11,348 nucleotides of DNA, from NCBI GenBank assembly GCA_934615235.1, contig CAKTTL010000092.1, positions 1-11,348 of the forward strand, written 5' to 3'. Of the stretch, positions 1-7,345 are shown piece by piece (the first letter of the stretch is position 1; each line of letters starts with the position of its first letter). A program made the position numbers and the translations under genes. This stretch comes from an uncultured Clostridia bacterium (GTDB lineage Bacteria; Bacillota; Clostridia; Christensenellales; Aristaeellaceae). The notes below the pieces were generated by a model. It saw nothing but the letters and a program-made list of their open reading frames with translations. It searched no databases and was not told the DNA's origin.

Positions 1-219
1 CAGCACATATTCTTTTTTTGTCCAGAGGTTGGATTGAGTGCTCCAGATGTGAATTGTTTTTCCTTCTTCCGTCTTCTGCTCGTAACTCATCATGGGCAGA
101 AAACGTTCGTCGCTGTCCTTTTCGCCGTTCGCGTCTACGGCGATCATCGCCGGGCATTCCAGCCAGGTTTCGCCATGGGCAATGATATGAAAGCCTCTTG
201 CATCTGCGTTTATAATCAT
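1..219 (-). CDS. Hypothetical protein, N-terminal 73 residues (cut by window edge)
   Basis: This is the first 73 codons of a gene that continues beyond the left edge. It starts with ATG at 219, only 23 nt after the stop of the preceding glycoside-hydrolase-like gene, so it is probably co-transcribed with it. A weak ribosome binding site (AAAGGA, then CGGAG) lies just upstream. The protein begins MIINADARGFHIIAHGETW and has no signal peptide or membrane segment. The visible part is polar, with alternating hydrophobic positions that suggest beta strands. Because it sits last in a sugar transport and degradation operon, another intracellular carbohydrate-active enzyme is a reasonable guess, but I do not recognise the family from this fragment. 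The open frame and its operon position are seen; the function is not. Confidence 0.7.
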   Translation of the reverse strand, partial: MIINADARGFHIIAHGETWLECPAMIAVDANGEKDSDERFLPMMSYEQKTEEGKTIHIWSTQSNLWTKKEYVL

Positions 220-242
220 TGTACTCCGATTCCTTTCACTTT

Positions 243-1811
243 TTAGTTATCCGCTGCTTGTATTTCAATCCATAGAATGGAAACAGTAGTTTCGCTTTCG
301 TTGATCAGCCTGTATTCGCTAAAAGCGCGACTATTGCACACCGAAGGCAATAGAGCGGTCTGCATACAGGGCGCGGCCTCTGATTCAGTGTAAATCCAGC
401 AGGACTTTGCATCAGCATTGTATTGGCGGCCGCATATGGTAGGAAGCGCCTGCAAAACCAACGAACAACCGTCGACGTCTGCGGAAAATTCGGGTCGATC
501 TGTTCCGAGAATCAGGTGCTTTTCTTTTTTGGCTGTTCCACTATAAAGAACAAACGAAATAGATTCTTTTGGAGTTAGTGAAATGGGGTAACGCCTTTCT
601 GCGCTTCGTTCGCTGATATATGCGCGATTGCCGGGCATGCCGCAAGCGGCGGCAATGATTTCCTTCGCGCCATCTTCCAATTCGCCGGTTGCTGGGTTGA
701 GAATCAAGTTCATTTCCGCCGAGCAGGCCTGATTGAAAACATAAATGTCATCTGAGCTGCGATAAAGGGCTGAGTCTCGAAAACCTCTCATGATATCCGG
801 AAGCATACCGATTTGTTTGCCCGGAGCACATGTCACGGCCCAGTCGCAGCCGCAAAACAGCTGATAAGGATAACGCTCGAGATTTTTTTCTGCAATTGAA
901 GCGCGCCATTGTGCGATGGGTGGTTCAAAACAGGTGGGCACGAAGAAATTGGAAATGGTCAAACAATCCAGCGAGCCGTCGGCGATCCATTGCGCGGCAT
1001 CCAGACCTTCGAGAAGGTTTTCTTCTTCCCGCATCTTAATGCGCGCGCCCAGCATGATTTTTCTGCCCGGCAGACATAGCCGTCGCTTTGCTTCGCGCAT
1101 AAAGGAATTGATCAGTTCCCGGTTTTCCGGCGTTGCCGCCGGGACGACGGGCGTAGTACGCAGCCAATCCAGTTCAATTCCGTCAATTGGATAACTGGCG
1201 ACAAGCTCCGCTAAATACTCAAGATACCTGTTGCGCACCGGATGGCAGGCATAATTCAGGTATGTCCCTGCTTTTTCGGCGTTTTCGTGAGCGCCCGGGT
1301 ACTGCATTACGCTGTTGGGAGTGATCGTATATTCTGGATGTTCAAGTGCAAACGCAGCGTTAATCGACGGATTTTCGGGAAAATGGTGATCGTTCATACG
1401 AACGGAAAACCATACCTGCTGTCCTTTGGATTTCAAATAATCTACTGCAATCGCAAAGGGATCAATCTCTAATCTTAGCATATCGCGCAGCATGAAGTAA
1501 AACATTCCCCACCAGCTTGCACGGTCAAAATCTGCTTCCGGCGCCTCGGTCAGCAGAACGTTTCCGTTAGAGTCCTTCGCCGGGAGGCCGTCGGCGTCAG
1601 CCGCTACGTTATACAAAAAGGTATCCAGGCATTTGCTTGGCGTTGCAGAGCGTTTGTAGCAGACGTTCAAAATGATGAGCGCAGGATGATAGGATAAAAT
1701 CCTCTCACAATAGGAATGTACCGCAGTTTTCACACTTTCATATTTTTCTGCATTTGCTCCTGATTTGTTTAATTCAATCAAGAACATATCCAGTGGAACA
1801 TTAAATACCAT
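243..1811 (-). CDS. Putative TIM-barrel glycoside-hydrolase-like protein, cytoplasmic
   Basis: The 522-residue product starts at ATG 1811, with AAGGAG 8 nt upstream. It looks like a (beta/alpha)8-barrel protein of the glycosidase-like superfamily, close in style to the GHL10-type putative glycosyl hydrolases. Supporting features are the strand-like segment VWFSVRMNDHH near residues 133-143, and YPIDGIELDWLR at about 207-218, where E213 and D215 occupy a position typical of an acid residue at the end of a barrel strand. Further strand-like segments are IMLGARIKM (252-260) and LDCLTISNFF (281-290). Residues from about 395 to 522 look like a C-terminal beta-sandwich. There is no signal peptide, so it should act in the cytoplasm on material imported by the adjacent transporter. 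The exact family, substrate and catalytic pair are not established; the barrel and operon role are inferred. Confidence 0.7.
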   Translation of the reverse strand: MVFNVPLDMFLIELNKSGANAEKYESVKTAVHSYCERILSYHPALIILNVCYKRSATPSKCLDTFLYNVAADADGLPAKDSNGNVLLTEAPEADFDRASWWGMFYFMLRDMLRLEIDPFAIAVDYLKSKGQQVWFSVRMNDHHFPENPSINAAFALEHPEYTITPNSVMQYPGAHENAEKAGTYLNYACHPVRNRYLEYLAELVASYPIDGIELDWLRTTPVVPAATPENRELINSFMREAKRRLCLPGRKIMLGARIKMREEENLLEGLDAAQWIADGSLDCLTISNFFVPTCFEPPIAQWRASIAEKNLERYPYQLFCGCDWAVTCAPGKQIGMLPDIMRGFRDSALYRSSDDIYVFNQACSAEMNLILNPATGELEDGAKEIIAAACGMPGNRAYISERSAERRYPISLTPKESISFVLYSGTAKKEKHLILGTDRPEFSADVDGCSLVLQALPTICGRQYNADAKSCWIYTESEAAPCMQTALLPSVCNSRAFSEYRLINESETTVSILWIEIQAADN

Positions 1812-1837
1812 TTTTATCTCTCCTTATGTTCATGCCC

Positions 1838-1895
1838 CGGACGAATAAAAGAAGGAGGAGGGCCGCGAGTCAGACATTTTTCGCGACACTCCTCC
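1838..1895 (-). terminator. Terminator-like hairpin / attenuator after the binding-protein gene
   Basis: An inverted repeat pairs 1854-1860 with 1889-1895 (GGAGGAG/CTCCTCC, 7 bp). A 3x3 internal mismatch follows, then 5 bp more (CGCGA 1864-1868 with TCGCG 1881-1885) around a 12-nt loop. On the minus strand the stem is followed by TTCTTTTATT, a fairly U-rich tail. It lies between the solute-binding protein gene and the hydrolase-like gene. A leaky terminator here would fit the usual pattern of making more binding protein than downstream enzyme. Confidence 0.6.
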
Positions 1896-1914
1896 GCTTC
1901 AGGCTAGATATTTC

Positions 1915-3447
1915 TTATTTTGCAGCCAGGAAAGCGTCCACCTGGGCCTGCAGAGTATCGATTACCTTCTGGCCGCCAGCGGCTTCCAGCTTGGCGCAAT
2001 ACTCGTTGAAGTAGGCTTCCCAGTCTGCTCCCATAACGCCCTTGAAAAGGCCGTCTTCGTATTCTTTCTGCAGCGCCATCACCTGCGCCAGTTCAACGTC
2101 AACAGTGGACGTATCCAGAATGAAGCCGATCAGATTGGAGAAGCGTGCTTCGGAACCGTGCACCACGTTGACGATGCGGTCGTTCAGCTCATCGGAGCAG
2201 GCCTGGTTCAGCCATGCGTTGAAGGTGTTGCCAAGGTTCCATTTCCAGGCAGAATAAGTATTGGCAGCCGACCCCTGCGTAACATCGTATTCGAGCGTCT
2301 TGATGTGGGTTTCGTCGATCTTTTCGTACTGCACGCCTTCAAGGCCGTAAACCAGCGTGTTGTAGATTTCCGCGCCCTTTTTGGAGCAGAGCAGGTCGAT
2401 GAACTTGATGGCTTCTTCGGGATGCTCGCAGGTTGAGGTAATAGCATTGCCGCCTGCGGCGTAGAAATATTTCACATAATAAGTGGGGCTTACGCGAACG
2501 ACCACAACGGGGAAACCATACGATTCGGCAAACATTTTTTCGTAAGCTTCCTCTGTTTCAACGCCCTGTCCGCCTGCCCAACAAAAAGCGCGGTCATTCA
2601 GCATATTGGCGTTGCTATAATCAGACACCTTCAGTGTGAGAATGTCCTCCGGAATCAGACCCTCGTCATATGCTTCGGCGTTTTTCTGGAAAACAAGCTT
2701 AATCATGTCGTTCGAATAGCATTCTACTACCTGATTCGTATCGCTCATTACAACCAGACCACGGTATCCGCCGGATGTGATCGGATCATAATCCGGCATG
2801 AAAATCGAACTGATAGGTTCGGTATAGATTTCCTTTTCCGGATACGCTTCCCGCAGCGCACGGGTGTAATTCAGCATCATATCGATTTTTTCTTCCATCG
2901 TGCCTTCCCAAAGCACTTTACGAATACCCTCCTTGGTTCCGTCTGCAATGTAAGGGAGGTATTCTTCAGGAATGATAACCTGCATTACGTTGCCGTTCTG
3001 CTGATAGGTGGGGATATAATACTGTTTTCCATCCACTTTTCCGTAATCCATCACCCATTCTGGGAGTTCTGCGATGGTATCCGGAATTAGTGCCATAAGA
3101 TCATCCAGCGGAATATATGTCCCTTTACGGAATTCATCCGTAATGTTCGCGGAGGAACGATAGGTCGATACGATATCCACGGGTTCTTCCGCAGTCATGG
3201 CCAGCATCAGCTTCTGCTGATATTCGTTAGGCAGAGAGGGCATTAATGTGATGGAAACGTTTTCCAAGCCGGGGATCTGAGAAAGCAGTTCATTGATTTT
3301 CTCATTGACCAGCTGAGTGTCGCGCTGCATTCCGTTTCCGGCATAGTAGTAAACCAGATTGATTTTTTCAGCATCCTCTGCCGCAGCGAAACTGCCAAGC
3401 GACAATAGTACAGCTAGCGTCAAAACGAGTGCAACCAGTTTTTTCAT
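1915..3447 (-). CDS. Extracellular sugar-binding protein of an ABC transporter (family 1, DUF3502-type)
   Basis: This 510-residue protein is the substrate-binding component of the adjacent sugar importer, related to the LplA family. It starts at ATG 3447 with an excellent AAGGAGG site 7 nt upstream. Residues 1-23 form a signal peptide: MKK, a hydrophobic core, then FAAA before E24, a good signal peptidase I site. There is no cysteine near the cleavage point, so it does not look like a lipoprotein, unlike most Gram-positive binding proteins. The fold looks like family 1 binding proteins, with a first lobe containing KLMLAMTAEEPVDIV at about 79-93. The C-terminal part, about 435-508, resembles DUF3502, with GFILDTSTVDVELAQV and a final lysine- and alanine-rich helix. 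It lies third in the operon after the two permeases. The ligand is probably an oligosaccharide, not determinable here. Confidence 0.92.
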   Translation of the reverse strand: MKKLVALVLTLAVLLSLGSFAAAEDAEKINLVYYYAGNGMQRDTQLVNEKINELLSQIPGLENVSITLMPSLPNEYQQKLMLAMTAEEPVDIVSTYRSSANITDEFRKGTYIPLDDLMALIPDTIAELPEWVMDYGKVDGKQYYIPTYQQNGNVMQVIIPEEYLPYIADGTKEGIRKVLWEGTMEEKIDMMLNYTRALREAYPEKEIYTEPISSIFMPDYDPITSGGYRGLVVMSDTNQVVECYSNDMIKLVFQKNAEAYDEGLIPEDILTLKVSDYSNANMLNDRAFCWAGGQGVETEEAYEKMFAESYGFPVVVVRVSPTYYVKYFYAAGGNAITSTCEHPEEAIKFIDLLCSKKGAEIYNTLVYGLEGVQYEKIDETHIKTLEYDVTQGSAANTYSAWKWNLGNTFNAWLNQACSDELNDRIVNVVHGSEARFSNLIGFILDTSTVDVELAQVMALQKEYEDGLFKGVMGADWEAYFNEYCAKLEAAGGQKVIDTLQAQVDAFLAAK

Positions 3448-3472
3448 GAAATAGCCTCCTTTTTATTTTCCG

Positions 3473-3486
3473 GCGGCAAATGCCGC
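3473..3486 (-). other. Intercistronic stem-loop upstream of the binding-protein gene
   Basis: GCGGC (3473-3477) pairs with GCCGC (3482-3486) around a 4-nt loop, in the 61-bp gap between the LplC-type permease and the binding protein. There is no U tract on the minus strand, so it is not a terminator. Stems at this place in transporter operons often protect the downstream message; that role is inferred. Confidence 0.35.
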
Positions 3487-3508
3487 GGGGGATCAGAACA
3501 GTAAGCGT

Positions 3509-4420
3509 TTAGCCTTTTACAGATCCGATGGTCATTCCTTTGACGAAATATTTCTGGAATAGGGGAAAGATCACTAATACAGGGCCTGCTGCGACCATCG
3601 CCATTGCATATGTTAATGAATCCGTCGGCATCATATCCGTTGCATTATTGATCACGCCCTGATCCGCCATCTGCTTGAGGAATTCGGCCTCGGCCAGGAT
3701 TTTCTGCAGCAGGTATTGCAGGGAATACAGGCGCGGCGAGGTGATATAGATCATCGTGGTCGTCCATGAATTCCACTGGTTGACGAAGAAGTTGAACGCA
3801 AGCGTTGCCAGCACGGGCACGCACAGCGGCAGAACAATCTGGAAGCAGATGCGCGTCTCGCTTGCACCGTCGATTTTCGCCGCCTCGATGAGGCCGTCGG
3901 GCAGCTGCTTGAAGTTGGTGCGCATTACGAAAATGTTCCATGCGCTGACAAGCGTGGGCAGCACGTAAATCCAGAAGGAATCCTTCAGGCCGAGATATTT
4001 GCTGTTGATAACATAGCTGGGAACCATTCCGCCGCTGAAGAGCATGGTGAAAAACAGCAGGAACGTGACGGCCTTGCGATACTTGAAATTGGTGCGGCTG
4101 ATGGCGTAGGCGCACATGGACTGTACCAGCAGCATCAGCGCCATGCTCAGCAGAGAAAATTCCGCCGTGACCAGATACGAGTTCACAATCTGCGTGGGGT
4201 TTTTGAACACGGCGCGGTAGGAGAGCGTGGTGAAGTTCCGCGGGATGAGGGAATAGCCGTATTTAATCAGATCCGCCTCGTTGGAAAGGGAGATGGAGAC
4301 GACGAGGAGAAAGGGCAGAATATACGTCAGGCACGCCGCGATAAAGACGATATGCAGAATGCACTGGCCCCACTGGAACGGCTTGCGGCGCTTTGCGCGG
4401 GGAGAAAAATCAACGGTCAT
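3509..4420 (-). CDS. Sugar ABC transporter permease, LplC/YtcP type
   Basis: This is the second membrane subunit of the sugar importer (MalG-like, binding-protein-dependent transport family). With the start at ATG 4420 it has 303 residues. A TTG at 4441 would add seven residues, but AAAGGGAG lies between the two, 10 nt before the ATG, so the ATG is preferred. About six membrane segments are visible, for example near 22-44, 84-107, 117-137, 150-167, 195-215 and 270-288. The EAA loop that contacts the ATPase is at about 179-199 (EAAKIDGASETR followed by IVLPL). The C-terminus QKYFVKGMTIGSVKG is typical of this subfamily. The upstream permease stop is 21 nt before the start, so the pair is tightly linked. 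No ATPase is encoded nearby; a shared MsmX-like ATPase elsewhere is expected from the family. Confidence 0.93.
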   Translation of the reverse strand: MTVDFSPRAKRRKPFQWGQCILHIVFIAACLTYILPFLLVVSISLSNEADLIKYGYSLIPRNFTTLSYRAVFKNPTQIVNSYLVTAEFSLLSMALMLLVQSMCAYAISRTNFKYRKAVTFLLFFTMLFSGGMVPSYVINSKYLGLKDSFWIYVLPTLVSAWNIFVMRTNFKQLPDGLIEAAKIDGASETRICFQIVLPLCVPVLATLAFNFFVNQWNSWTTTMIYITSPRLYSLQYLLQKILAEAEFLKQMADQGVINNATDMMPTDSLTYAMAMVAAGPVLVIFPLFQKYFVKGMTIGSVKG

Positions 4421-4441
4421 TTTTGCTGCACTCCCTTTCAA

Positions 4442-5389
4442 TCAGAACAGGCTCTGTTCCGGGCTGACCTTGCGCACGATCAGGTTTGTGAGGATGACCA
4501 TCGCCATGCCCACCAGCGACTGGAACAGGCCGATTGCGGCGCTCTTTTCCAAATCGCCGCCCATCATGGCGCGGAAGACGTAGGTGTTGATTACGTCCGT
4601 GGTGCGATACAGCAGGCCGATGTTTCGGGGTACCTGATAGAAAAGGCCGAAATCGCCCTGAAAGATGGAGCCCATGCCCAGAATCAGCTTGATCATGATC
4701 ACGGGCACCAGATGCGGAATGGCCACGTGCCACAGCTGCTGGCGGCGGTTTGCGCCGTCGAGCATCGCGGCCTCGAACAGTCCCTCGTCCACGCCCATCA
4801 GCGTGGCGTAATAGAGGATGCAGCCCATGCCGACGCTCGCCCATTCATGCACGAGGGTGAGAATATAGGGCCAATACTGCGCCCTGGAATACCATTGGAT
4901 TTTCTTCCCGCCGAGCGCTGCCAGCACCTGGTTTACCACGCCGCTGCGAACGTTGAGCAGCGAGAGCACGATGAAGGAGATGATGACCATGGAAAGAAAG
5001 CGCGGCAGAATCATAACGGTGTTGTACACCTTCACGCCGGTATTGCTCTTGAGACAGTAGAACATCAGCGCCAGACCGATGGCCAGCGCGTTATCCAGCG
5101 CCAGAAAAACAAGCGCGTAGGAGACGGTGTTGCCGATAACGCGCCCCGCGTCCTGCGATTTGAAGAAGAACTCGAAATTTTTCAGGCCGACGAACTGGCT
5201 GCCAAAAAAGCCTTTGGCCGGAGAAAAATCCTGAAACGCAATCACCACGCCGAACATCGGCAGGTAATGGAACAAAAGCAGCAACACCAGCGTGGGCAGC
5301 ACCATCAGCATAAATTGAAAATTGTCCTTCGCCTGATAGCCGCCCGCTTTTTTGCGCTGCGTATGCGGAAAAGAGGCCACTGCTTTCAT
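4442..5389 (-). CDS. Sugar ABC transporter permease, LplB/YteP type
   Basis: This is the first gene of the transporter operon and the MalF-like membrane subunit. ATG 5389 gives 315 residues. A TTG at 5401 is also in frame, but GAAAGG lies only 1 nt before it and 13 nt before the ATG, so I prefer the ATG while noting the long spacing. The N-terminus is basic and cytoplasmic, followed by membrane segments near 27-47, 85-108, 123-144, 174-196, 224-243 and 284-304. The segment FHYLPMFGVVIAFQDFSP (40-57) is characteristic of the subfamily. The EAA loop is FEAAMLDGANRRQQLW (205-220), followed by VAIPHLVPV. It pairs with the LplC-type permease in the membrane to carry sugar delivered by the binding protein. 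Substrate unknown. Confidence 0.93.
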   Translation of the reverse strand: MKAVASFPHTQRKKAGGYQAKDNFQFMLMVLPTLVLLLLFHYLPMFGVVIAFQDFSPAKGFFGSQFVGLKNFEFFFKSQDAGRVIGNTVSYALVFLALDNALAIGLALMFYCLKSNTGVKVYNTVMILPRFLSMVIISFIVLSLLNVRSGVVNQVLAALGGKKIQWYSRAQYWPYILTLVHEWASVGMGCILYYATLMGVDEGLFEAAMLDGANRRQQLWHVAIPHLVPVIMIKLILGMGSIFQGDFGLFYQVPRNIGLLYRTTDVINTYVFRAMMGGDLEKSAAIGLFQSLVGMAMVILTNLIVRKVSPEQSLF

Positions 5390-5446
5390 CGCTTTTTTCA
5401 AACCTTTCAGTCCGTCGTTTCTCTTTGTGTGAACGTTACGATAATA

Positions 5447-5474
5447 ATTTTAGCGGTTTTCAGGCGAAAGTAAA
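5447..5474 (-). promoter_or_regulatory. Predicted promoter of the transporter operon
   Basis: On the minus strand, TTTACT (5469-5474) and TAAAAT (5447-5452) are separated by 16 nt. This places a start roughly 50 nt before the LplB-type permease ATG at 5389, and downstream of the terminator that ends the regulator-kinase transcript. The -35 box is weak, which suits a promoter needing an activator. Confidence 0.45.
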
Positions 5475-5476
5475 TA

Positions 5477-5520
5477 ACAGCAGAGAACCTGTTGCGCGCC
5501 CAAATCGTGCAGAAAGGAAC
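5477..5520 (-). promoter_or_regulatory. Candidate activator site: direct repeat next to the -35 box
   Basis: Two minus-strand 12-mers, GTTCCTTTCTGC (5509-5520) and GTTCTCTGCTGT (5477-5488), agree at 8 of 12 positions (GTTCnnTnCTG). They repeat in the same orientation 32 bp apart, about three helical turns. The proximal copy ends 2 bp upstream of the predicted -35 box, where an AraC-type activator such as the adjacent YesN-like regulator commonly binds. The repeat is seen; its function is inferred. Confidence 0.3.
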
Positions 5521-5527
5521 TTTTATC

Positions 5528-5556
5528 AAAAAAGAGAGCGCCCGGCCAAGGCACTC
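5528..5556 (-). terminator. Intrinsic terminator of the regulator-kinase operon
   Basis: On the minus strand GAGTGCC (5550-5556) pairs with GGCGCTC (5536-5542), 7 bp including one G-U pair, around a 7-nt loop. It is followed at once by TCTTTTTT. It lies 20 nt after the kinase stop codon and separates the two-component operon from the transporter operon. Confidence 0.85.
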
Positions 5557-5575
5557 ATATACACGAGAGAGGCGG

Positions 5576-7345
5576 TTATGCGTCTTCGGACGCAGCGGCA
5601 GGATCCGGGCTTTCCAGCGGAATCAGCAGCGTAAAGCGCGTATACGCGTCCGCCGCGCTTTCTACCGAAACCGGGGGAGAGGCCGGATACATCAAATGCA
5701 GCCGAATGGCGACGTTCAGCAGGCCAATGTGCTTTTCGGGCATTTCTTCCGGCAGATGCGCGAGCTGCGTTCGCAGCTGTTCCAGCGTCTCGGCGGACAT
5801 ACCGATGCCGTTGTCTTCCACGACGACGCAGAGCGAATTATCCCGGCGGTCGATTTGAATTTGAATGCGTCCCTGTCTGCCTTCCAGCGGCACGACGCCG
5901 TGGAACACCGCGTTTTCAATCAGCGGCTGCAAAAGCAGCCGGGGCACCAGGCAGCCGTCCAGCCCGGGCGCGACGGACAATTCCACCGTGAACTCCTGAT
6001 CGTAGCGCGCGAGGAGAAGATTCAGGTAGTTCCGCGTCTGAAGAATTTCCATCGAAAGCGGAACCGAATCCGTTTTTGCCAGCGAATAACGCAAAAGCTC
6101 CGACAGCCAGCCGATCATGGCGATCGCCCTGCTCTGGCCGTCTTCGCCGCCTGCAACCTGCATGCTGATCGCGTTGAGCGTGTTGAAGAGAAAATGCGGG
6201 TTGATCTGCGAACGCAGAGAACGCAGCTGCGTTTTTTCCAGCAGGATCAGCTGATCCGTCAGCATTTCGCGGAAATGGGCGTTGCTCTGGATCTGCGCCA
6301 TGATTCGCTGGGTCAGGTAGCGGGTGTATTCATCCTGCGGATGCTTTCCTCCCACGATTTCGCCCTGATCCAGCACGCGCTCCAGGTGCCTCAGCGGGCG
6401 CAGCGCGTTACAGGTCAGGTAGGCCGCCACGCATAAGAACATGGCGAGCAGAATCATCGCGCCGGAAAAAATCAACCCCTGCAGCATGCTCATGCGCTCG
6501 GTGTATTCGGTCATATACGTCTTTTCGACGAAATACAGGCCGGTCGTTTCGTTGTAGACCTGGCTCCAGACGAAGGCGCGGCTTTCCGTTCTGTCCAGCA
6601 GCGTTTTGTCTTCCTGCGTTTTCTCAAAATGGCGCAGGTCGGAAAAGCGCGCCGCGTCCTCCAGCAGCGCCTGCTTGTTTTTGCGATACAGCACCTCGCC
6701 CGCTTCATTCAGAATATAGAAGGAATGCGCGTCGTCTTCCTGCACGCCGAGCATGGAGGCGATCGCGTTCAGGCTGATGTTTACAACGGCTACGCCGTCA
6801 TAGCCATATTCGTTCAGCCGGCGTATGGCGGTGAGCACATAGGGATAACCTTCCTCCTGAATACGGGGCGTAAGGAGCATGCCGCTGGCCATTTGAAAAT
6901 CATTCAGCCAGCGGATATTGGCTGCGGCCGTTGTGCTTTTGTAGTAGGTCAGCCCTGTCAAAACCTGCCCTGTCAGCGGGGAATAAAGATAAATGCTTTC
7001 GATGCCCTCGTAGGTATTCAGATACGAGGTAATCTGCCCGTTGAGCGCTCGCTCGGTGCCCTCGAATACGTCGGAATCCGTGAAAAAGGCGCGCGCATTG
7101 TCGTCGAGCAATAACGAGGCGGTAATGAAGCGCATTTTGCGGGTCAGTTTCTTCATCTCTTCCGCTGCGGAGTGGGTGTTGGTCAGATTGATGCTTGAAA
7201 ATTCGGCCTCAATGGTACGCTCCGCGTAGAGAAAAACGGACAGCGTAATACATAATATAACGGGGATGAAAATCAGCGCCATTCGCAGAAAGCGGTGGAT
7301 TGCCGTTCGATGCGGCGCGTTTTGCCGTTTCAGAGGATTATTCAT
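5576..7345 (-). CDS. Sensor histidine kinase, YesM family
   Basis: This membrane sensor phosphorylates the adjacent regulator. It is 589 residues from ATG 7345, whose start overlaps the regulator stop by 8 bp and has GGAGG just upstream. A longer frame to 7411 exists but would overlap the regulator by 74 bp. The first membrane helix is at about 22-41, followed by an extracellular sensing region of about 240 residues and a second helix at about 288-311. A HAMP-like linker runs from 313 to 365. The His_kinase core contains QINPHFLFNTLNA, with phosphoacceptor H384. The ATPase domain shows the N box LIENAVFHG (N478), EDNGIGM (D511, G513, G515) and HIGLLN (539-544). These are hallmarks of the LytS/YesM group. 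The extracellular ligand is probably a sugar or sugar-binding protein, judged by the neighbouring transporter. Confidence 0.94.
   Translation of the reverse strand: MNNPLKRQNAPHRTAIHRFLRMALIFIPVILCITLSVFLYAERTIEAEFSSINLTNTHSAAEEMKKLTRKMRFITASLLLDDNARAFFTDSDVFEGTERALNGQITSYLNTYEGIESIYLYSPLTGQVLTGLTYYKSTTAAANIRWLNDFQMASGMLLTPRIQEEGYPYVLTAIRRLNEYGYDGVAVVNISLNAIASMLGVQEDDAHSFYILNEAGEVLYRKNKQALLEDAARFSDLRHFEKTQEDKTLLDRTESRAFVWSQVYNETTGLYFVEKTYMTEYTERMSMLQGLIFSGAMILLAMFLCVAAYLTCNALRPLRHLERVLDQGEIVGGKHPQDEYTRYLTQRIMAQIQSNAHFREMLTDQLILLEKTQLRSLRSQINPHFLFNTLNAISMQVAGGEDGQSRAIAMIGWLSELLRYSLAKTDSVPLSMEILQTRNYLNLLLARYDQEFTVELSVAPGLDGCLVPRLLLQPLIENAVFHGVVPLEGRQGRIQIQIDRRDNSLCVVVEDNGIGMSAETLEQLRTQLAHLPEEMPEKHIGLLNVAIRLHLMYPASPPVSVESAADAYTRFTLLIPLESPDPAAASEDA

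Noticed and set aside
4352..5473. Plus-strand frame of 373 codons opposite the permease genes
   Set aside because: Its product is rich in His, Gln and Arg with no domain character, and the opposite strand encodes a clear LplB-type permease with EAA loop and membrane helices. It is an antisense shadow.
5492..6436. Plus-strand frame of 314 codons opposite the kinase
   Set aside because: Arg- and Gln-rich shadow of the kinase catalytic region, without recognisable domains.
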